Shown here: positions 24,201 through 32,415 of the stretch, piece after piece
Position numbering within the stretch: position 1 is the first letter of the stretch
Layout of the letters: the number at the start of each line of letters is the position of its first letter
Origin: SBAX01 sp964646605
Lineage (GTDB): Bacteria > Planctomycetota > Phycisphaerae > UBA1845
NCBI GenBank assembly: GCA_964646605.1
Contig: CAZYEX010000070.1
Location: 1 to 62,417, forward strand
Length of the DNA: 62,417 nt
Direction of reading: 5' to 3'
Position numbers and translations under genes: made by a program
The notes under the pieces: model-generated
Databases searched by the model: none
What the model saw: the letters and a program-made list of their open reading frames with translations, nothing else
What the model was told of the DNA's origin: nothing

Positions 24201-24977
24201 TGCGGCGATGCGGGGGGTTGCGTGCGATGGGTGGGTCCGCCGGTCACGGCCTTGGAGTCCCAGGACAGTCCCGGCATCGGCAACTTCCACGGAGCGCGTC
24301 TGCAATGCACGCCCCATTACCACGACTGGGGCGGCGAAGGCCTCGTACACATCACCGGCGGAGAGATCGTACCCAGTTCGCTCTATGACGCCGAGCACTT
24401 GTCGGCGATCTGCATGGGAAATGAGGATACGTGCCAGGCCGTGTCAGCTCCGATCACGCTGACCACGGCCCGCTCCGGCGACATCGCCTCGCCGTTCAAC
24501 CCGCCCTCGACCACGACGCAACCGGACGGGCTGGACGTCGCGGCGCTGGTGGCCAAGTTCAAGAACCTGCCCGGCGCCCCGCTCCGCGCCGCCGCCCAGT
24601 TGCAGGCCAATGTGCCCGACCTCAACGGGGACGTGGACGCCCTGGACATTACCGCCGACGTGGACGCCTTCAAGGGCTACGCCTATGCCCACAACGGTCC
24701 GTGTCCGTGCCCCCCGCAAGTGTCCTGTAACGATGTTCCATGCGCCAACGCCTCCGTCTGTAGCGGCGGGACGTGCGTGAAGACGTGCAGCGGGGGGGCC
24801 AACAACGCCTTGCCCTGCATCAACAACAAGCATTGCAACTACTGCGCGGGCGGGAGCTTCGACGGTCTTCCCTGCGACCCGGCGGCCATGAACCCCTGTC
24901 CCGGCGGGACGTGCTCCTCGGACGGCGTATGCGGCTCGGGCTTCTGCCGTGATCGTTGCGGACGGTGCAGTCCGTGA
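21282..24977 (+). CDS. Giant secreted RCC1-repeat protein with TSP3 and Cys-rich C-terminus
   Basis: A 1231-aa exported protein. The N-terminus has two hydrophobic stretches (about 17-32 and 48-62), the second reading like a signal peptide ending AYA. Residues about 115-680 hold 14 RCC1-like units of about 40 aa with core HSLGLKADGSIVAWG and a tail such as YGQTNVPAPNTGF: the number expected for two seven-bladed propellers. Two thrombospondin-type-3-like calcium segments follow (DSDSDRVPDVSDNCP near 683 and DTDGDGVFDSFDGMVDNCP near 870), separated by a beta-sandwich. Then come DLNGDVDALDITADVDAF, a dockerin-like EF-hand, and a Cys-rich end. ATG 21282 has GGAGG 7 nt upstream. A cell-surface or extracellular binding role is inferred. 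Confidence 0.8.
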   Translation: MIHQIWAWRQEERRMWIAGLVGVCAVALGATHPPRAGKLRGRRYRRTKTALALCALSLAYAVDPASPATPPHSYPGEEVAETHAAYAPRPADLDLEDEAQTAAGVSSGVILGWGDQVVGVDLSRGFVAVAGGAYHSLGLKADGSIVGWGDNEYGQTSTPAPNTGFIAVAAGASHSLGLKADGSIVAWGCGDPDNYGQCNVPTPNSGFIAVAAGAFHSLGLKADGSIVAWGCGDPNTNYGQCNVPAPNSGFVAVAGGGSHSLGLKSDGSIVGWGFGGYGQTNVPTPNSGFVGIAAGANHSLGLKSDGSIVAWGWNGSGQTNPPGGPNTGFIRIAAGYAHNLGLKGDGSMVAWGCGSYNYGQCSVPSPNTGFSAVAAGGYHNLGLKADGSIVGWGDNESGQSNVPAPNTGFVAIAMDGYHSLGLKADGSVVGWGSNGYGESNVPAPNTGFIEVAAGFYHSLGRKADGSIVAWGSNAQGQTNPPPGGPNTGFIAVAGGGVHSLGLKADGSIVAWGCGQPNTDYAQCNVPAPNTGFIAVAAGGVHSLGLKADGSVVAWGAGGPGQSGWPHYGQSVVPAPNTNFTAVAASADYSLGLKGDGSIVGWGANHSGQTNVPAPNADFIAIAGGQFHGLGLKSDGSIVGWGDNYYGKFSIPAPNTGFIAVAAGSYHSLGLKKDSDSDRVPDVSDNCPKVANRMQSNVDADTKGDLCDPCPALASDICNTAGSAAKEFSPVTGGVLQTPDAALSLAIDPGDVGGDVTISVTEMRVESPAVDILFGSGTGLGSTIAVYNFEPDGQTFNGPVTLTIAQDVSERTPAQRARLTLYFFDAPTQLFVPIPGKMCAVVENPVGVFTATCTAEITHFSTYAMVAPLDTDGDGVFDSFDGMVDNCPTAANPLQEDSDFDGIGDHCDPPAAPFTDPLGGGKNRFVSLTVPPAVTSGPGPLTALRVRLVELQNPVPPNAPQFPAPDFSAYESATCGDAGGCVRWVGPPVTALESQDSPGIGNFHGARLQCTPHYHDWGGEGLVHITGGEIVPSSLYDAEHLSAICMGNEDTCQAVSAPITLTTARSGDIASPFNPPSTTTQPDGLDVAALVAKFKNLPGAPLRAAAQLQANVPDLNGDVDALDITADVDAFKGYAYAHNGPCPCPPQVSCNDVPCANASVCSGGTCVKTCSGGANNALPCINNKHCNYCAGGSFDGLPCDPAAMNPCPGGTCSSDGVCGSGFCRDRCGRCSP
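21655..23290 (+). repeat. Fourteen tandem RCC1-type coding repeats
   Basis: Units of about 117-135 bp, each including GACGGGTCCATCGTGG or a close variant, repeat in frame through the RCC1 gene. Copies are up to about 90% alike, and unit length varies through small in-frame insertions in the loop (for example CGDPNTN). This is an expanding and contracting coding repeat. Confidence 0.9.
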
Positions 24978-25083
24978 CCGAATGAGGAATAAGACGGTCT
25001 CGCGGCGCGGGGAGCTTGACCCGCTCGCTTGCGCTCGGGGCTCGGATGGATCGATGCGGACGGTGTTCGCCATGAGCGGAAAC

Positions 25084-25103
25084 CCCCCTCGTGAACGAGG
25101 GGG
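25084..25103. terminator. Bidirectional terminator-like hairpin
   Basis: CCCCCTCG-TGAA-CGAGGGGG is a perfect 8-bp stem with a 4-nt loop, placed between the convergent RCC1 gene and cysteine desulfurase gene. There is no U-tract. Similar C-run/G-run hairpins follow other genes (48003-48018, 49195-49209). Confidence 0.6.
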
Positions 25104-25142
25104 CTCGGAGGAGGGGCGGACGATGCCTGGCGGGTAGTGTGG

Positions 25143-26294
25143 TCAGCCAACGATGGCCCTTAGGGCGGCTACGAGTTGATCGATCTGCTCGGGCGTCGTG
25201 CTCCAACCGGGGGAGATACGGATGGTGCCGTCGGGGAAGGTGCCCAGGGCGCGATGGGCGTAGGGGGCGCAGTGGAGGCCGGAGCGAACTGCGATGCCGA
25301 ACGATGCATCGAGAACGGCGGCGCCGTCGGCGGGGTCGATCCCTTCCAGAACGATCGAAAGGACGCCGACTCGACGCGAGGGCGATGGGTCGCCGATGAT
25401 GCGAATTCGCGGATCGTCGCCGATGGCGTGAACCATTCGATCGAGCAACGATCGCTCGTGGGCCAGGGTGCGAGCGGGGTCTACATCGTCCAAGGCCGCG
25501 TTCAGGCCGGCCAGGCCCACGGTGTTGGGCGTGCCCGCCTCCAACCACGTCGGGAACTCTCGCGGTTGAGTCGGAAAGACGGAGTCGGTCCCGGTGCCGC
25601 CTTCCCGCCACGGTCGCAGCTCGGCCCGCCCACCGACGTACAGCGCTCCCGTCCCGGCCGGTCCGAGCAGGGCTTTGTGGCATGGGAAGGCGAGCAAGTC
25701 GATGTTCATCGCTGCCACGTCGATGTCAGCCACCCCGATCGCTTGGGCGGCGTCCACCAGGAAGATGGCCTCGTGCTCTCGAGCGATCCGACCGATTTCG
25801 GCGACGGGTTGAAGGATCCCCGTGACGTTGCCGGCGTACACCACGGTGACCAATCGAGTGTTCGGTTGCAGGGACCGGCGAACCGCGTCCGGGTCGATGC
25901 AGCCGTCGCCGCCCAGCCCCATCCGTGTCAGCGCGATGACACCTGCGTCGGCGAGAGCGTGCAAGGGGCGCGACACGCTGTTGTGGTCGAGTTGCGAACA
26001 GATCACATGATCGCCCTGGCGCAGCGCGCCCTTGACGGCGATGTTGAGGGCGTCGGTGCCGTTGAGACAGTGAATGATGCGGTTGGGATCTTCGGCGTGA
26101 ATCAGGCGGGCGAGTTTCACGCGGACGTCGCGGACGATCTTTTCGGCCGCCACGGCCAACCGGTGCCCCGCGCGCCCCGGACTGCCCCCCTCCTCGGCCA
26201 AAAACCGGGCCATCTCCTCGATCACCCGCGGCGGTTTGGGCCAGCTCGTCGAGGCGTTGTCGAGGTAGAGGGTCGGGGAACGGGGTGGATTCAT
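25143..26294 (-). CDS. Cysteine desulfurase-like class V aminotransferase
   Basis: A 383-aa PLP enzyme of the NifS/SufS/CsdA type, which releases sulfur from cysteine as an enzyme persulfide. The N-terminus YLDNASTSWPKP matches the substrate-binding start, DHNSVSRP contains the PLP-stacking histidine (H104), DAAQAIG gives the cofactor aspartate (D181) and CHKALLGPAGTGALYV the Schiff-base lysine (K207). RSGLHCAPYAHRALG near residue 343-357 has the catalytic cysteine in the class II arrangement. Length and motifs fit the 'cysteine desulfurase family (EF2568-like)'. It lies 40 bp downstream of a small unknown gene and close to a ThiF/MoeB-like gene, suggesting sulfur transfer for a cofactor. Confidence 0.88.
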   Translation of the reverse strand: MNPPRSPTLYLDNASTSWPKPPRVIEEMARFLAEEGGSPGRAGHRLAVAAEKIVRDVRVKLARLIHAEDPNRIIHCLNGTDALNIAVKGALRQGDHVICSQLDHNSVSRPLHALADAGVIALTRMGLGGDGCIDPDAVRRSLQPNTRLVTVVYAGNVTGILQPVAEIGRIAREHEAIFLVDAAQAIGVADIDVAAMNIDLLAFPCHKALLGPAGTGALYVGGRAELRPWREGGTGTDSVFPTQPREFPTWLEAGTPNTVGLAGLNAALDDVDPARTLAHERSLLDRMVHAIGDDPRIRIIGDPSPSRRVGVLSIVLEGIDPADGAAVLDASFGIAVRSGLHCAPYAHRALGTFPDGTIRISPGWSTTPEQIDQLVAALRAIVG

Positions 26295-26334
26295 AGGTTG
26301 CCGATCCCGTGCAGGCCTACGGCGGTGGGCGCGA

Positions 26335-26595
26335 TCACGGTTGCGAGCGGGGGCTGGACGGCTTCGATTGTCCGTCCAGCGGTTGAATTCGCGTGATGTG
26401 AATCAACGCGCAATGATCGACGCGCACGACAAGTCCCCTTTCCTGCGCATCGGGAACCCCCACGTACAGCGTGGAACGACCGACCATGCAGAGATCGGGA
26501 TGGCGTACCTCGTAATTCTGGCCGTCCGACATGCAGATGCGGAACGGTTCAAACGGCTGACGAATCAGGTGCTCTCTCACGTCCTCAGGTCGCAT
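26335..26595 (-). CDS. Small conserved-looking protein of unknown function
   Basis: An 86-aa soluble protein beginning MRPEDVREHLIRQPFEPFRI, followed by CMSDGQNYEVRHPDLCMVGR and a beta-rich stretch (STLYVGVPD, VVRVDHCALIHITRIQPL). Similar short proteins with 'PFEPFRI..SDG..Y.VRHP' occur widely in planctomycetes without known role. ATG 26595 was chosen because the conserved part starts there and AGGA precedes it. It sits between the ThiF-like and cysteine desulfurase genes on the same strand, so a link to sulfur metabolism is possible but not shown. Confidence 0.7.
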   Translation of the reverse strand: MRPEDVREHLIRQPFEPFRICMSDGQNYEVRHPDLCMVGRSTLYVGVPDAQERGLVVRVDHCALIHITRIQPLDGQSKPSSPRSQP

Positions 26596-26697
26596 GAGTG
26601 GATCCTTTCGGCGGGGGATTCTATCACAGCGATGTTCGGCGGGCCAATCCAAAACCGTCACCCGCTTGGAAATGTCGGAGTCCGGTTTGCGAACCGA

Positions 26698-27768
26698 TCA
26701 GGCCCCGAGGTATCTGGCGTAAAGGGTTCGGGCGCGGTCTGGATCGTGGGTGCCCTTGATGATGGCCCGGCCGTCGGGGAAGAGGGTCAGTTCGTGGGTG
26801 TCCACGAGGGCTTTGAGCATAAAGCGATTGTACGAGACGCGCCCGGCGGCGATCGGTTGCAGCTTGGCGGCGATGGCCGAAAAGTCGATCCGCATCGATC
26901 CGCCGGGATGCACCTGCACCGCGTCACGCCCACAAAGCGTGGTCGTCGAGCCCGCGAACTTGCCCGACAAATACGGGAACTCTCCTCTCTTGCAGCACAC
27001 GCAGTCGCCCTGATCGCGCGAGGATTGGACGTTGAGGTTGACCAGTCGCGCCGACCAGGCGTCGATTTGCACCAAGTGGCGGTTGATCTCCTCTTTCTTT
27101 CCCGTCAGGAGCTTCAGGGCCTCGATCGCCTGCAAGCTCGCCACGATGTGGACCGCCGAGGCGAGCACCCCGGCTGTGTCGCAGGTGGGATTCATTTCCG
27201 GCGGCGGGGCCTCCTCGAAAACGCAGCGCAGGCAGGGGGTGTCGTGCGGCAGGACGGTCATACACAGTCCGGTCGCGCCGATCACCGCCCCGTACACCCA
27301 AGGCCGCCCCGTTTTCACGGCCAGATCATTGATGAGAAAGCGCGTCTCGAAGTTGTCCGTGCCGTCCAAGAGTAGGTCCATCCCCTCGGCCAGGCGCTCT
27401 ATGTTCGTGTAGTTCACGTCGAGGACGACGGGTTCGACGGTCACTTCGGAATTGATCTTGGCGAGCTTGGCCGCGGCGGCCTGGGCCTTGGGAAGATTCG
27501 CGGCGATGTCCTCTTCATCAAAGAGAACCTGCCGTTGCAGGTTGTCCCGCTCGATGAAATCGCGATCGCAGATCCGCAAGAAACCCAGCCCGGCCCGTAC
27601 CAGCGTGTCGGCAAGAACGGTGCCCAGCGCTCCGCAACCGAACAAAACGGCGCGAGCCCGACCCAGACGACGCTGCCCCTGTTCGCCGATTCTCTCGAAG
27701 AGAACTTGACGTGAATAGCGGGCCAGATCGGCGGCGATCGGCGCGATGGCGTGGGGGTCTGGGTTCAT
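26698..27768 (-). CDS. ThiF/MoeB-family adenylyltransferase (E1-like)
   Basis: A 356-aa enzyme that would adenylate the C-terminal glycine of a ubiquitin-like sulfur carrier (ThiS or MoaD). The nucleotide-binding motif is LFGCGALGT (42-50), followed by RQVLFDEEDI (79-88) and DGTDNFETRFLIND (135-148). The zinc site has CLRC (C179, C182) and CVCC (C256-C259), and NPTCDTAG holds the candidate catalytic cysteine C196. A C-terminal extension (about 280-356) is beta-rich and not the usual rhodanese domain. The start overlaps the upstream membrane protein stop (ATGA). With the cysteine desulfurase downstream it suggests molybdopterin or thiamine sulfur transfer; which one is uncertain. Confidence 0.87.
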   Translation of the reverse strand: MNPDPHAIAPIAADLARYSRQVLFERIGEQGQRRLGRARAVLFGCGALGTVLADTLVRAGLGFLRICDRDFIERDNLQRQVLFDEEDIAANLPKAQAAAAKLAKINSEVTVEPVVLDVNYTNIERLAEGMDLLLDGTDNFETRFLINDLAVKTGRPWVYGAVIGATGLCMTVLPHDTPCLRCVFEEAPPPEMNPTCDTAGVLASAVHIVASLQAIEALKLLTGKKEEINRHLVQIDAWSARLVNLNVQSSRDQGDCVCCKRGEFPYLSGKFAGSTTTLCGRDAVQVHPGGSMRIDFSAIAAKLQPIAAGRVSYNRFMLKALVDTHELTLFPDGRAIIKGTHDPDRARTLYARYLGA

Positions 27769-28340
27769 GGAGGCGTCTGCCCGCCCGAAGGTGGAGGTTT
27801 CTTGGCGAAGGACGCCAGGTATCCGCCCGGAGCGGTAGCGTCGCCCCTTGAGGGCGGCGCTTTTCGGTCCCCCGCCATGTGCCTCGCGGAGACCGATCGA
27901 GCGACGTTTCGAGTCCGAACTTCGGCGTCACCCACAAGAGGTGACGCTACAGCACGGAGCGCCGCATACTCGCGCCAGCTATGGACCCCGGATGAAACGA
28001 ACCCACTGCCGCAAACGAGATTGATGATCGACTGCGCCGCCTCGCCGCCGGCCAGGAGCATGACCACCCCGGTACCCACCAGAAGCACACCGATCACGAC
28101 GGCAACGAGGGCATCGAACGCCAGGGCAAGCGGGTGTCCCATGGCGAGCCCCACGACGACAACCCCCATGCTCACGCCGCCGATCCGCAACGTGTGAAAA
28201 AACACCCACGCAGCCCGATGGAACCAATCCGAACCCGTGGGCTCCGCCAAGTGGTTGAACCCGAAGTACAAAAGGAGAACGGCGCCGATGGCTGCCGGCG
28301 TTACGTGCCTTCGGACTTGCAGAACCGTTTCGCGGACCAT
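27765..28340 (-). CDS. Small membrane protein with a REPIN-derived C-terminal tail
   Basis: A 191-aa protein with three or four membrane helices (about 16-28, 42-66, 70-98, 100-118). I do not recognise the family. The notable part is the tail: from about residue 130 to 170 the reading frame runs straight through a REPIN-like repeat (27835-27950), giving AVASPLVGDAE and APPSRGDATAP, and continues to a stop that overlaps the ThiF-like start (ATGA). The native protein probably ended near residue 125-130. ATG 28340 was chosen because the hydrophobic part begins soon after it. Confidence 0.6.
   Translation of the reverse strand: MVRETVLQVRRHVTPAAIGAVLLLYFGFNHLAEPTGSDWFHRAAWVFFHTLRIGGVSMGVVVVGLAMGHPLALAFDALVAVVIGVLLVGTGVVMLLAGGEAAQSIINLVCGSGFVSSGVHSWREYAALRAVASPLVGDAEVRTRNVARSVSARHMAGDRKAPPSRGDATAPGGYLASFAKKPPPSGGQTPP
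27835..27950. repeat. REPIN-like element, copy C, inside a coding sequence
   Basis: Two REP units face each other: GTAGCGTCGCCCCTTGAGGG (27835-27854) continuing CGGCGC on the left and GCGTCACC-CACAAGA-GGTGACGC (27925-27947) on the right, ending GACGCTAC. The outer 8 bases are perfect inverted repeats. About 64 bp of unrelated spacer lie between them. The element is in the 3' part of the membrane-protein gene. Confidence 0.8.
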
Positions 28341-28470
28341 CGCAAAACTCGGGGGGCGTCGCGCCCCGACGGTTGAACCGCCTGCGGTCCAAGCTCGTAG
28401 CCAGGAAGTATACACCGCATGCGTTTCGGCGGGCAGTCTCGGGCGCTTTTCTACGAACCGGTCGGGAAAG

Positions 28471-28944
28471 TCACGGCATCTCGAAAGGCTTGTCGCTGGT
28501 CCGGATGGTGAGGACCGGGCAGGGCGACTTTCGGACCACCTTCTCCGTCGTGCTCCCGAGAAGCACATGGGCGATGGCCCCGCGTCCGTGGGTGGCCATC
28601 ACGATCACATCGATCTCGTGTTCCCGCGCATACGCAATGATCTCCGCGAAGGGCCGACCGTACGCAACCTGCGAAATCAGGGCCGGGCGAACGTCGCTGA
28701 AAAACTCCGCGCAGAACTTCTCCAATCGTTTGCGCCCCAGGGCGATCATCTCCTCCGGCGGCGGTCCGACGGGTAAACTTTCCGGGCCGATGGCGCTCCA
28801 ATACTGATAGGCGTCGTCCACCACGTGCAAACAATGGAGCTGGGCCTTGTACGCCTCGGCCAGGCTCTTGGCGTACGCCACCGGAGGCTTGGACATCTCT
28901 GAAAAATCGGTGGGAACCAGGATTCTCGAAAAGCGAACGGACAT
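28471..28944 (-). CDS. Universal stress protein (UspA family)
   Basis: A 157-aa single-domain USP: MSVRFSRILVPTDFSEMSK at the N-terminus, LHCLHVVDDAYQYW, then the ATP-binding signature VMATHGRGAIAHVLLGSTTE with G-2x-G-9x-G(S/T) spacing, and KSPCPVLTIR at the end. USPs bind ATP or AMP and help survival under stress; the exact role varies. ATG 28944 has GAGG 8 nt upstream. It is separated by about 130 bp from the membrane protein gene downstream, so it may have its own transcript. Confidence 0.92.
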   Translation of the reverse strand: MSVRFSRILVPTDFSEMSKPPVAYAKSLAEAYKAQLHCLHVVDDAYQYWSAIGPESLPVGPPPEEMIALGRKRLEKFCAEFFSDVRPALISQVAYGRPFAEIIAYAREHEIDVIVMATHGRGAIAHVLLGSTTEKVVRKSPCPVLTIRTSDKPFEMP

Positions 28945-29154
28945 TTGCGATCCTCTCTTGGAGCGACCCCTTCTCACAGAATCCGCTGGGCGACGCATCG
29001 CGCGACAGTAACGTACGCCGCCCCGCAAGCGCCGTCAACCGAGGGTTCTTCCCAGCCCAGCACCGTGTGCAGTCGTCCGATCCGCGCCGTAGTTTTGTTA
29101 CGAACATGCGTTTGGGTAGGATGGTCTATTGGGAGTTCCATGTGAAGCCGTCCT

Positions 29155-30981
29155 GTGCGGCGTCGGAATCGAGCTTGGACGGTGTCATCCGAAGAAACCA
29201 TCACGCTCGCCGTCCCCGCAGACGCCGCCATTCCCGCTACGCAGACTGTCATTCCTCGGAAGCTCGGATCGATCTCACTTGGGGAGGAGATCGGGCGCGG
29301 GGGAATGGGCGTGGTGTATCGAGGGTGGGACGTGGTGCTTCGTCGGGACGTGGCGGTGAAGTTCCTGCCCCGTGCGGCCTCCGTACCCGACGACCCGGCG
29401 ATCGCGCGATTCATCGAAGGCGCAAGAGCCGTGGTCGGCGCGAGGCATCCGGGTCTGGTGGCCTTGTACCAAGCGGACGTCATTGCGGCCGTGCCCTACC
29501 TGGTGATGGAATACGTGGACGGACCGTCGCTGCGTCAACTTCTCGAACGAACGGGTCCCCTCGCCATCGATGTGGCCGCGTATCTCCTTGAGTCCGTCTG
29601 TGCCGCGGTGGCGGATCTCCACGACAGGGGAATCGTTCACGGCGATCTCAAGCCCGCCAATATCCTCATCAGCCGTGAGGGACAGATCAAGGTTACCGAC
29701 TTTGGGCTTACTGCAGCGCGTCGCCCCGGCGACCGCGAACCAAGTCGCGCGATCGTGGGCGGCACGCCCGCTTATATGGCCCCGGAAATGTTCGGCGGGA
29801 CCCTTTCCCCGCGAACGGACGTCTACGCCCTAGGAATGATGACCATCGAATTGTTGACCGGGAAAACACCCTCGTCCGGTCCCGGTTTGCATGACGCGCC
29901 TTCGTTGAAGGGCGTCGATCCCGCGTGGAACGAGATCGTCGAACGGGCAAGGCACCCCGACGCCATATTCCGGTACAAGAGCGCGTCGCACCTCGCCGAC
30001 GCTTTGCGGCGAGCCGTTGCCAATCTCGACGCTCGATCGGCGAGCACACGCCTCCAGCAGATTCTGCTCGCGTGCCTTGGCCCCGACGGGCCGCCCCTGG
30101 CGAATGCCGCGCCGCCCAATCTGGCGAGCCGCCCGGATTACTACTCGCATCTCTCGGACATCGCCGACGCCCGGCGGGCCGCGCCGCAGGGAGAGGCGAC
30201 AACACCGAGCCTGCGGGCCCCGCCTTCCGCCCAAGTCTCTGTCGAAACGAGGCGATCCCTCGCCCCTGACGACCCGCGACGGATTCTCCGGCTTCAACGC
30301 TGTCCGAAGTGTGACTACGACCTGCGCTCCCTTCCCGAGAACCACCGCTGCCCCGAGTGTGGCTTCGCCTATGACCCGTCGCTGTTTGCGATCTATGGAT
30401 GGTCGGGTCGGGAACGGTTTTCGCTCGCCGGGCGATTGCTGCTAGGCACGTGGTTCGAGCGCACCTCAGCGATGGTGATCGTTGCCTTGGTCGTAGGAGC
30501 GGTGGGTCACAGTTTCTATCAGTATTGGGCTACGGGCCGGCCTTCCTCGGGGTTTCTGTTTTGGATCCCCATCGTGGTGATCGCAGGCGCCGTGCGCCTG
30601 CGACCGCACGTCCGCCGAAGCCGAACCGATCAGTGGGGGACGGTTCAGTTGTTGTTCTCGAGAACCGGCGTGTCCTTGCGCCGCGGGCCCGGCGAACCGA
30701 GCTATGTCCCCTGGGACCGGTTCCGCAAGGTCCGCTTTCGTAACTTGCGTTTCTATCGCGTCCGCAAGGAGACCTGGCGGTTGCGCCTGGGACACCCTTT
30801 CTGGCAATTTCGGTGGACGGCATTCGATGTTCTCATCGAGTGTTCCCGCAGGGAGGCGGCGCTGATCCGTGGAGAGGTTCGCCGACGGTGGCTGCGGCGC
30901 GTTCGGCCTGCAAAGCAAAACCACCTGGGTTTGAACGCCGGACCACACCCCCTTGACCGACCGCCCGGTGAAACGGTATAG
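29155..30981 (+). CDS. Ser/Thr protein kinase with zinc ribbon and membrane segments
   Basis: A 608-aa protein. The kinase domain (about 40-290) has the glycine loop GRGGMG (47-52), VAVK (K69), catalytic HGDLKPANI (162-170), DFG (182-184) and GTPAYMAPE (203-211). The catalytic loop reads HGD rather than HRD, so activation-loop control may differ. After a linker comes a zinc ribbon, CPKC...CPEC (C383, C386, C399, C402), of a type common on planctomycete membrane proteins, then two helices (about 436-456 and 464-482) and a C-terminal beta-rich region like a PH/YdbT-type membrane domain. GTG 29155 or GTG 29182 could be the start. Autophosphorylation targets are unknown. Confidence 0.85.
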   Translation: MRRRNRAWTVSSEETITLAVPADAAIPATQTVIPRKLGSISLGEEIGRGGMGVVYRGWDVVLRRDVAVKFLPRAASVPDDPAIARFIEGARAVVGARHPGLVALYQADVIAAVPYLVMEYVDGPSLRQLLERTGPLAIDVAAYLLESVCAAVADLHDRGIVHGDLKPANILISREGQIKVTDFGLTAARRPGDREPSRAIVGGTPAYMAPEMFGGTLSPRTDVYALGMMTIELLTGKTPSSGPGLHDAPSLKGVDPAWNEIVERARHPDAIFRYKSASHLADALRRAVANLDARSASTRLQQILLACLGPDGPPLANAAPPNLASRPDYYSHLSDIADARRAAPQGEATTPSLRAPPSAQVSVETRRSLAPDDPRRILRLQRCPKCDYDLRSLPENHRCPECGFAYDPSLFAIYGWSGRERFSLAGRLLLGTWFERTSAMVIVALVVGAVGHSFYQYWATGRPSSGFLFWIPIVVIAGAVRLRPHVRRSRTDQWGTVQLLFSRTGVSLRRGPGEPSYVPWDRFRKVRFRNLRFYRVRKETWRLRLGHPFWQFRWTAFDVLIECSRREAALIRGEVRRRWLRRVRPAKQNHLGLNAGPHPLDRPPGETV

Positions 30982-30982
30982 T
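30953..30982 (+). promoter_or_regulatory. Promoter of hflX inside the kinase 3' end
   Basis: TTGACC (30953-30958) and TATAGT (30977-30982) with an 18-bp spacer. The -10 overlaps the kinase stop codon. Transcription would begin near 30989, only about 8 nt before the hflX ATG, giving a nearly leaderless message. Confidence 0.65.
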
Positions 30983-30996
30983 CCTTTCGGAAGACT

Positions 30997-32398
<1,402 letters not shown>

Positions 32399-32415
<17 letters not shown>

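Noticed and set aside
22578..24398. Long minus-strand frame opposite the RCC1 gene
   Set aside because: It is the antisense of in-frame repeats, which keep any open frame open. The plus-strand protein has clear domains and signal peptide.
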